Source: Shinella sp. PSBB067 (GTDB taxonomy: Bacteria > Pseudomonadota > Alphaproteobacteria > Rhizobiales > Rhizobiaceae). From it: 64,000 nt of DNA. Every line of letters starts with the position of its first letter. The stretch's first letter is position 1. The notes beneath the pieces are model-generated. The model did no database searches, was not told the origin of the DNA, and saw nothing but the letters and a program-made list of their open reading frames with translations. The DNA is taken from contig NZ_CP069303.1 of NCBI RefSeq assembly GCF_016839145.1, positions 1,488,001 to 1,552,000 of the forward strand. The letters run 5' to 3'. A program made the position numbers and the translations under genes. Of the stretch, positions 57,724 through 64,000 are shown in pieces.

Positions 57724-58977
57724 ATGTCCGAATTCAAATCCGATTTCCTTCGCACGCTGAAAGAGCGCGGCTTCATCCACCAGATCTCCGATGAAACCGG
57801 CCTCGACGACCTCCTCGCCAAGGAAACCGTGACGGCCTATATCGGCTTCGACCCGACGGCGCCCAGTCTCCACGCCGGCGGGCTCATCCAGATCATGATG
57901 CTGCACTGGTTCCAGAAAACCGGCCACCAGCCGATCTCGCTGATGGGCGGCGGCACCGGCATGGTGGGCGACCCGTCCTTCAAGGACGAGGCGCGCCAGC
58001 TCCTGACGCCGGAAACGCTCGGCACCAACATTGCCGGCATCAAGAAGGTCTTCTCCAATTACCTGACCTACGGAGATGGCCCCAGGGACGCGCTGATGAT
58101 CAACAATGCCGACTGGCTGCTCGGCATCAACTACCTCGAATTCCTGCGCGATGTCGGCCGGCATTTCTCGGTCAACCGCATGCTCGCCTTCGACAGCGTC
58201 AAGACGCGGCTCGACCGGGAACACTCCCTGTCGTTCCTCGAATTCAACTACATGATTCTCCAGGCATACGACTTCGTCGAACTGTCGAAGCGCTACGGCT
58301 GCCGTCTCCAGATGGGCGGCTCGGACCAGTGGGGCAACATCATCAACGGCATCGACCTCGGCCACCGCATGGGCACGCCGCAGCTCTACGCCCTCACCTC
58401 GCCGCTGCTGACCACCGCCTCGGGCGCCAAGATGGGCAAGTCGCTCTCCGGCGCGGTGTGGCTGAACCCGGAAATGCTCTCGGCCTATGATTTCTGGCAG
58501 TACTGGCGCAACACCGAGGACGCCGACGTCTCGCGCTTCCTGAAGCTCTACACGACGCTGCCGATGGACGAGATCGCCCGCCTCTCCGCACTTGGCGGCG
58601 CCGAGATCAACGAGGTGAAGAAGATCCTCGCCACGGAAGTGACGGCGATGCTGCACGGCCGCGAGGCGGCTGAACAGGCCGCCGAAACCGCGCGCAAGAC
58701 CTTCGAGGAAGGCGCAATCGCGGAAAACCTGCCGTCGATCGACGTCGCTGCAGGCGAACTCGAAGCCGGCATCGGTCTCCTGACGCTCGTCGTCAAGGCC
58801 GGCCTTGCCGCCTCGAACGGCGAGGCACGCCGCCACGTCCAGGGCGGCGCGGTGCGCATCAACGATGTCGCCGTCTCGGACGAACGCCGCGCCATCGGCA
58901 CGTCCGACGTCTCCGCCGACGGCGTGATCAAGCTCTCGCTCGGCAAGAAGAAGCACATCCTCGTCCGCCCGGCCTGA
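57724..58977 (+). CDS. tyrS: Tyrosyl-tRNA synthetase
   Basis: 417 residues from the ATG at 57724. It charges tRNA-Tyr in the cytoplasm. The class I HIGH-like motif is [12 protein letters not shown] and the KMSKS-like loop is [15 protein letters not shown]. The tyrosine pocket segments [40 protein letters not shown] are canonical. A C-terminal S4 domain ([27 protein letters not shown]) binds the tRNA. A terminator follows. Confidence 0.97.
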   Translation: MSEFKSDFLRTLKERGFIHQISDETGLDDLLAKETVTAYIGFDPTAPSLHAGGLIQIMMLHWFQKTGHQPISLMGGGTGMVGDPSFKDEARQLLTPETLGTNIAGIKKVFSNYLTYGDGPRDALMINNADWLLGINYLEFLRDVGRHFSVNRMLAFDSVKTRLDREHSLSFLEFNYMILQAYDFVELSKRYGCRLQMGGSDQWGNIINGIDLGHRMGTPQLYALTSPLLTTASGAKMGKSLSGAVWLNPEMLSAYDFWQYWRNTEDADVSRFLKLYTTLPMDEIARLSALGGAEINEVKKILATEVTAMLHGREAAEQAAETARKTFEEGAIAENLPSIDVAAGELEAGIGLLTLVVKAGLAASNGEARRHVQGGAVRINDVAVSDERRAIGTSDVSADGVIKLSLGKKKHILVRPA

Positions 58978-59000
58978 GCGGCACGACCAATCCCGCGATC

Positions 59001-59026
59001 AAGGCCGCCTCCGGGCGGCCTTTTTC
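59001..59026 (+). terminator. Terminator between tyrS and the convergent AsmA-like gene
   Basis: AAGGCCGCC (59001-59009) pairs with GGCGGCCTT (59014-59022), followed by TTTTT. The flanking A and T tracts let it act in both directions; it abuts the stop of the convergent gene. Confidence 0.9.
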
Positions 59027-62000
59027 ATTGGAACTCGAAGATGTTGCGGAAGACGCCCGGCGCGATGATCGACAGCGGGTTGATGGTGAGGTTCGGCCGG
59101 TCGAAGGCGCCGGACAGCTTGAAGGTGATGCCGATCAGGCCCCGGTCGTTGCCGTTGCCGAGGATGATGCCGATGATCGGCAGTTCGGCGAACAGCCGGT
59201 TGAGGCCGTAGGCCGGCATGAACGTCCCGGTCATGTCTGTCTGGCCGTTGGCGTCGCGCACGGTGCCCTGGAAGGTCGCCCCGACCATCTCGCCGCGCAC
59301 CACGCCGTTTTCGAGGGCCAGCGCCCCGTTGCCGACGCGCACCTGGGCAAACCCGCGATAGAACTTGACGGCGCTCACGTCGATCTCGCGGCGGACGGCG
59401 TCGTTGAGGCTGCGGCCGCCGTCGCCGGCCGGCGTGGAGACCAGCGAGCGCAGCCGCTCCTCCCCGACCAGCGAGAAGTTGCGGATGTCGACTGAACCGA
59501 GCCAGCCGCCGTTCGCCCTCTGGCTGAGGCGGACATTCAGGAGGCCGCCGCGCATGTGGCGGTAGACGTCCGCGAAGCGCGCGATCGCGCCGGCATCGCC
59601 GCTCGTCAACTGGATGACGTCGACCGCGCCGTTGTTGGCAAGCTTCGCCACGACGGGCGCCCCGCCGCTCGTCACGGCGGAGAGATCCACGGACGATATG
59701 CGCTCCCCCGTGGCGGAATAGCGGAAGTTCACGCCCGAAAGGCTCTCGCCGTTGAAACCGACCGCCCGCGACAGGTTGGCCTCCACGCTCACATTCTGCT
59801 TTTCGCCGCCTCCACCCCCGCCGCCATTGCCGGTGGCGTTCTTCAGCCGCGCCAGCACCTGGCGCAGGTCCGCAGCCTCGCCGTCGGCCACCACCCGGTA
59901 GCCGGACTTGCCGCGGTCGACCTTCAGCCGGAACCGATCGTCCGCCGACAGGCGGACCGTGGAGAAGGTCGCCGAATCCAGCGCTGCGCCCCGGAACGCA
60001 AGGTCGCCCGAGACGCTGAACCCCTCGCCGGCGAATCGGAAATCGGAGATGCGCGTCGTCCCCTCGGATTTCTCGGCCGTCAGCGTCACCTTGGCGCCGA
60101 TGCCGGCCCCCTTCGTCCAGCCGAGCCACGGCACGGAAACGGCAGCCGCGCCAAGGTCGGCCTCGACCCGCTGCGGTCCGTCGCCCTCCTGCTCCAGGCG
60201 CACGGCGACCTCGCCCTCCAGCACGTCGTCGAGGCCCGGAAGAAGCTTGCGACGGTCCTTGTTGCCGAGCGTGCCGGAAAGCACGGTCTTGCGCGAAAGG
60301 CTCGCCGTCTTGCTCACCGGCTCGGTCAATTGAAGGTTGAGCGCCACCCCGTCGATGCTGGCCTTGGCGTCGAGGTCGGCGACCTGCGGGTCGATGGCCA
60401 GGAGGCCGCGCAGCCCGGTGACGGTGCGGCCGGCGACCGGCTTGCGCACGTCCACGTTATCGAGGGTCAATGCGGCGGTCCATTCGGGCGGCGGCGGATT
60501 GTGGGCGGCGATGACGCCGAAATGCGCCTTCACCTTGGCCTTCACGAGCCCGCTGAAATCCTCCGGCACGAAACCGGTGGCCGGCAGCGCGCGGATCGGC
60601 TTGTAGGTGACGAGTTCGGCGATGGCATCGGCATTGCCCGAAACGTCGATGTCCATGTCCGCCATCAGCGGCTTGGTGTAGTTGTCGGGCAGGATGAAGG
60701 TGCCGCCGGTCAGCGCCACGCCGCGGCCCGACGGGAAATAGGCCGTGCCGCCGGTGATCGCGATTTCCGTGCGCGGGCCGCGCAGGCGGAACGTTCCCGA
60801 TGTATCGCGCAGCGGCGGAATTTCCCCCGCGACATTCATCCGCGCGCCCTCGATGTCGAAATCGATCTTCAGCTCGTCAGCCGCCAGGTGCATGGGCACG
60901 CCCGGCTCGCGCGGGCGGCCCTCGGCAAGGTAGAATTCGATGCGGCCGTTGGTGATGGTGCCGCCGAAGATGTTCTTCATAACCCAGCTACGCGCCGTCT
61001 TGCCCATCCAGAACGGCCAGAACTGCTTGACCGCCGAGGACTGCAGCTCGCTGGCCAGCATGACGAAGCTGACCTCCGGTTCGCGATCGCCGAATTTCAT
61101 GGCGAGCGAGCCGGCGACATTGCCCTTCTCGCTCGACACCGCCATCTCCTCGAAGAGAAGCTTCCTGGCCGCCGGCAGGTAGTAGCCGCTGACCTTGGCG
61201 TCGAAGCGGATCGGCTCCTCGCTGGAGTCCACGGGCCGGCTGACGGCGTTGCTGAAGACGAGGTCGATGGCAAAGCCCTTGTCCGGCTTGTCGGACACGC
61301 GGTCGAGATCGATGAGCCCGCCCGTGAAGGGAAAGTGCGAAACGCCCACGCTGGCGTCCTTCGAGGCGAGCTCGATGGATCCCTTGTCGAAATTGTAGAC
61401 CGCCTGCATCGAGGACGGGCGCAGTTCGGCCGCTTCGCCGTCGCCATAGATCGCGCCGGGGGCGAACTTCACGTCGAGCGCGAGTTCCGGCTTCACGCCC
61501 TCGTCCTCCCGGCGTGCCCGGACGGCGACGTCCACCGTCGTGTCGAGGCCCGCATGCACCTCGCCCTCGGGCGTGTGGCTGAGGAAATGGTCGCCGAGCG
61601 CGATGTCGCGGATCGCCCCTTCGAGGGAATGCACCGAACCGCCGGCGGTCGCCGCCTTCAGGTCGATCTGGCCCTCCTTGCCGTCGAGCTCGAAGGTTCC
61701 CGCGATGGACATCGTACCCGCATCGTCGCGGGAGAACTTCAGGCTTGCGATCGACAGCACCAGGGGCCGGCCGGCCGGCCCCTCGAAGGTTGCCCCGAGA
61801 TCGGAGATGCTGACCGTCTGCATCCCGTTGACGTCGATCAGGCGATTGACGCCGTCGAGCCGCTCGAAGGTCGTCCGCAGATAGTCGGGCACGTCGGAAA
61901 TGCGCAGGCCCGCGAGATCGAGCGGCTTGCTCTTCGGCAGGAGCGCCGCGTTGAACGTCACCCCGTCCACGTCGAGCCGCGAGACGGCGATATGGCCGGT

Positions 62001-62426
62001 GGCGAGCGCCCAGGGATCGAGCACGATGCCGACGGCCTGGGTGCTGGCCAGCTCCTTGCCCGATTCGACCTCGATGATGCGCGCGTCCTCCGCCTTCAGC
62101 GCAAAGCCGCTGAAACCGGCAAGGCGCACGACCGTATGGTCGACGGAGGCCCGGTAGCGCGGCCCCAGCGCCTGGTTGAGCGCGGCGACGGCGCGGGCGT
62201 TCAGCGTGCTGTCGAACACCCCGGCCTCGACGAGGCCGACCGCCACGGCGCCGAGGAACAGCACAAGGGCGACGGCGGCAGCGGCGATGCGGCAGAGAAT
62301 GCCGGTGCGGCTCGCCGAGACCGCATGCAGGAGGATCGGGTCATGCGCCTGCGCGGACGGCAGTTCGTGCAGCGGAACGATGTCCTGCTTGCGGAACACG
62401 ACTTTCTCGCCGCGGATCTCTCCCAT
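59025..62426 (-). CDS. Very large AsmA-like/DUF3971 envelope protein (YhdP-like)
   Basis: 1133 residues. A short cytoplasmic N terminus is followed by one transmembrane helix (GILCRIAAAAVALVLFLGAVAVGLVEAGVF), leaving a long periplasmic region. The middle and C-terminal parts are beta-rich repeats, with DUF3971-type FWPFWMGKTARSWVMKNIFGGTITNGRIEFYL and a C-terminal AsmA-like segment ending TFKLSGAFDRPNLTINPLSIIAPGVFRNIFEF. YhdP/TamB/AsmA proteins form hydrophobic grooves that move phospholipids between membranes, so an outer-membrane lipid transport role is likely. A Gly-rich linker (GNGGGGGGGEKQN) is visible. Confidence 0.88.
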   Translation of the reverse strand: MGEIRGEKVVFRKQDIVPLHELPSAQAHDPILLHAVSASRTGILCRIAAAAVALVLFLGAVAVGLVEAGVFDSTLNARAVAALNQALGPRYRASVDHTVVRLAGFSGFALKAEDARIIEVESGKELASTQAVGIVLDPWALATGHIAVSRLDVDGVTFNAALLPKSKPLDLAGLRISDVPDYLRTTFERLDGVNRLIDVNGMQTVSISDLGATFEGPAGRPLVLSIASLKFSRDDAGTMSIAGTFELDGKEGQIDLKAATAGGSVHSLEGAIRDIALGDHFLSHTPEGEVHAGLDTTVDVAVRARREDEGVKPELALDVKFAPGAIYGDGEAAELRPSSMQAVYNFDKGSIELASKDASVGVSHFPFTGGLIDLDRVSDKPDKGFAIDLVFSNAVSRPVDSSEEPIRFDAKVSGYYLPAARKLLFEEMAVSSEKGNVAGSLAMKFGDREPEVSFVMLASELQSSAVKQFWPFWMGKTARSWVMKNIFGGTITNGRIEFYLAEGRPREPGVPMHLAADELKIDFDIEGARMNVAGEIPPLRDTSGTFRLRGPRTEIAITGGTAYFPSGRGVALTGGTFILPDNYTKPLMADMDIDVSGNADAIAELVTYKPIRALPATGFVPEDFSGLVKAKVKAHFGVIAAHNPPPPEWTAALTLDNVDVRKPVAGRTVTGLRGLLAIDPQVADLDAKASIDGVALNLQLTEPVSKTASLSRKTVLSGTLGNKDRRKLLPGLDDVLEGEVAVRLEQEGDGPQRVEADLGAAAVSVPWLGWTKGAGIGAKVTLTAEKSEGTTRISDFRFAGEGFSVSGDLAFRGAALDSATFSTVRLSADDRFRLKVDRGKSGYRVVADGEAADLRQVLARLKNATGNGGGGGGGEKQNVSVEANLSRAVGFNGESLSGVNFRYSATGERISSVDLSAVTSGGAPVVAKLANNGAVDVIQLTSGDAGAIARFADVYRHMRGGLLNVRLSQRANGGWLGSVDIRNFSLVGEERLRSLVSTPAGDGGRSLNDAVRREIDVSAVKFYRGFAQVRVGNGALALENGVVRGEMVGATFQGTVRDANGQTDMTGTFMPAYGLNRLFAELPIIGIILGNGNDRGLIGITFKLSGAFDRPNLTINPLSIIAPGVFRNIFEFQ

Positions 62427-62574
62427 CTCGCGTCTTTTTCCTCTGCCCCTTGCGCCGCGTTATCCCACGCAATTGCCGCGCATCGCCCGCTCGACGCTGG
62501 ACGATTCTGCCTGTCACTATATATCGGGAAGCCGTGTCCCTGACTCAAAAAGCCGGCCAAAGAAAGGAAATCCC

Positions 62575-63042
62575 ATGGCAGAACTGGTTCCTGGTGCCGA
62601 AGCGCCCGATTTCACCCTCCCGCGCGACGGAGGCGGCACCATTTCGCTCTCGCAGTTCCGCGGGCGGCCCGTCGTCCTCTTCTTCTATCCGAAGGACGAC
62701 ACGGAGGGCTGCACCATGGAAGCCAAGGATTTCACAGCCGCCAGACCCGATTTCGATGCAGCCGGCGTCGCGCTCATCGGCCTGTCGCCCGACCCGGTCA
62801 AGAAGCACGACAAGTTCGTCCAGAAGCATGATCTCGCCGTCCCGCTCGCCTCCGACGAGGCGCTCACGACGCTGGAAGCCTATGGCGTATGGAAGGAAAA
62901 GAGCATGTACGGCCGCACCTATATGGGCGTCGAGCGGACGACCGTGCTCGTCGACGCGGCGGGCAGGATTGCCGAAATCTGGCCGAAGGTGAAGGTCAAA
63001 GGCCATGTCGAGGCTGTTCTCGAAGCCGCGAAGAAGCTTTAG
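62575..63042 (+). CDS. bcp: Peroxiredoxin of the Bcp/PrxQ type
   Basis: 155 residues from the ATG at 62575, with AAAGGAAA upstream. It reduces peroxides using Cys46 in FFYPKDDTEGCTMEAKDF. The usual second Cys five residues on is replaced by Lys, so this is a one-Cys or atypical form needing an external thiol. Family landmarks AELVPGAEAPDFTLPRDGGGTISLSQFRGRPVV and YGVWKEKSMYGRTYMGVERTTVLVD are present. It precedes the broken DUF455 gene in the same direction. Confidence 0.94.
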   Translation: MAELVPGAEAPDFTLPRDGGGTISLSQFRGRPVVLFFYPKDDTEGCTMEAKDFTAARPDFDAAGVALIGLSPDPVKKHDKFVQKHDLAVPLASDEALTTLEAYGVWKEKSMYGRTYMGVERTTVLVDAAGRIAEIWPKVKVKGHVEAVLEAAKKL

Positions 63043-63064
63043 ATTTCAACAGCAAGGCATTGGA

Positions 63065-63891
63065 ATGACGGAACTTCCCCATATCGAAAGCCTGCGCGGC
63101 GGCACGACGGCGGCAATCGCCGCCGCCGACCTCGACCTGAAGACCGCGCTGGCGCAGGAGACGGCCCGGCGCTGGTTCGCCCGCACGCTTTCGATGCGCT
63201 CGCCCCGCGATCCGGCGCTGCCGGCCCGGCCCGGGCGACCGCAAAAGCCGGAGCTCATTCCGCCGAAACACATGGAAAAGCGCTCGCTGCATACGCAGAA
63301 GGGCCGCATCGCCTCCTCCACGCGCTCGCCCATATCGAGCTCAACGCCATCGACCTCGCGCTCGACATCGTCGCCCGCTTCACGACCGAGCGCGTACCGC
63401 ATTCCTTCTTCGACGGGTGGATGCAGGTGGCGTTCGAGGAAGCCAGGCACTTCCGCCTCATCCGCGATCGCCTGCGCGATCTCGGTGCGGAATACGGCGA
63501 CCTGCCGGCGCATGACGGGCTCTGGCAGGCCGCGCACGATACCCGCAACGACCTGACGGCCCGGCTTGCGGTCGTGCCGCTCATCCTCGAGGCACGCGGC
63601 CTCGACGTGACGCCGACGCTGCAGGCGAAGATGCGCGAGACGGGCGATCATGCGAGCGCCGACATCCTCGATATCATCTACAACGACGAGAAGGGCCATG
63701 TGGCGGTGGGCGCCAAGTGGTTCCGCTTCCTGTGCGCCCGCGAGAAGAAGGACCCGTCCGCAACCTTCAGGGAACTGGTGCGCACCAACTTCCGCTCGCC
63801 GCTGAAGCCGCCCTTCAACGACATCGCGCGCGCCGAAGCCGGGCTGACGCCGTCCTTCTACCGCTCGCTGGTTTCCGTGAGCCAGAGCTGA
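63065..63891 (+). pseudogene. DUF455 ferritin-like protein gene with a one-base frameshift
   Basis: The N-terminal part runs from the ATG at 63065 (MTELPHIESLRGGTTAAIAA) through PPKHMEKRSLHTQKGRIA in one frame. After GCC at 63311-63313 the normal family sequence LLHALAHIELNAIDLALDIVARF continues only in another frame, which then runs through FFDGWMQVAFEEARHFRLIRDRLRDLG to FYRSLVSVSQS. Restoring one C in the CC at 63312-63313 would repair the gene. The second half keeps the Glu/His metal ligands of DUF455 (AHIEL, FEEARHF, DEKGH). It may be a real inactivation or a sequencing error. Confidence 0.85.
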
Positions 63892-63989
63892 TATTCGGGC
63901 GGAAAACCCGCCCGCCGAAAGGCTTTGTTAACCCTAACAATGTGTAATTGCTCCCATACGAGACCACAGAATCGGTCGGGGAGTCTTAA

Positions 63990-64000
63990 GTGGCGGAGCG
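63990..64000 (+). CDS. First codons of a gene running out of the window
   Basis: GTG at 63990 follows a GGGGAG site at about 63978-63983 and reads V/M-A-E before the window ends. In rhizobia a murein peptidase (M23) often follows this region, but three codons cannot show that. Preceding bases (63896-63914) hold a CGGGCGG/CCGCCCG hairpin after the DUF455 gene. Confidence 0.35.

Noticed and set aside
59556..62543. A long plus-strand open frame opposite the AsmA-like gene
   Set aside because: It mirrors the GC-rich codon pattern of the minus-strand gene, has no recognisable domain, and is low-complexity His/Asp/Arg-rich. The minus-strand protein has a clear membrane anchor and family motifs.

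Overview
This window is a high-G+C chromosomal segment of a Rhizobiaceae-type alphaproteobacterium (Rhizobium/Agrobacterium/Ensifer/Shinella group; the genus cannot be fixed from sequence reading alone). The evidence is the gene content and order: folE-hisI beside a NifU-type scaffold and yidD; a sufS2-B-C-D-S1-T-A operon; pccA and pccB; an ATP12 chaperone; DUF1489; and dispersed RIME-like intergenic palindromes.

Layout. 1-1.8 kb: a visibly more AT-rich pair of minus-strand genes, an ABC/SMC-type ATPase and a one-base-overlapping small partner with an E-G-x-x-D motif (cut by the window edge). This is the only clearly accessory-looking locus and is a candidate anti-phage or nuclease module. 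2-6.3 kb: DUF1697, yidD, NifU-like scaffold, folE, hisI and a patatin phospholipase. 6.5-13.6 kb: CBS protein, rhomboid protease, PAS_5 protein, tandem-PilZ protein, periplasmic transglutaminase-like protease, a membrane-anchored unknown and a SPOR-carrying D-Ala-D-Ala carboxypeptidase. 13.6-20.5 kb: membrane-anchored AraC regulator, secreted hydrolase, DUF1489, L-serine dehydratase, a 33-residue membrane peptide with its own terminator, and integral membrane proteins. 20.5-24 kb: MerR regulator with an inverted repeat at its promoter, mgtE, a deformylase paralogue lacking key metal ligands, DUF2171, a small lipoprotein and tRNA-Leu(GAG). 24-38.6 kb: lipB, an SRPBCC-M50 fusion protease, pccA, EamA transporter, glutathione-dependent formaldehyde oxidation (adhC and fghA with three small genes between), a guanidine-II (mini-ykkC) riboswitch plus sugE/gdx, DoxX, pccB, ATP12, HAD phosphatase and RluC-type pseudouridine synthase. 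39-44 kb: tandem glycine riboswitch and gcvT-H-P. 44-46.5 kb: PAS histidine kinase with a translationally overlapping single-domain response regulator. 46.6-54.3 kb: the complete suf operon, interrupted between sufB and sufC by a GIY-YIG nuclease gene enclosed by perfect 28-bp inverted repeats. 54.4-64 kb: hydrolase, diguanylate cyclase, anmK, tyrS, a very large AsmA-like protein, a Bcp-type peroxiredoxin, a DUF455 ferritin-like gene broken by a one-base frameshift, and the first bases of another gene.

How the genes work together. C1 and one-carbon metabolism is well represented: folE, glycine cleavage under glycine control, L-serine deamination, formaldehyde and formylglutathione oxidation. 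Fe-S assembly (suf plus the NifU-like scaffold) would supply L-serine dehydratase and lipoyl synthase, while LipB would lipoylate GcvH. PccA/PccB feed propionyl-CoA to methylmalonyl-CoA. The most interesting non-standard observation is the GIY-YIG gene between two inverted palindromes. A gene-free doublet of the same palindrome family lies 7 kb away, an arrangement that resembles a REPIN-like repeat with a resident nuclease.
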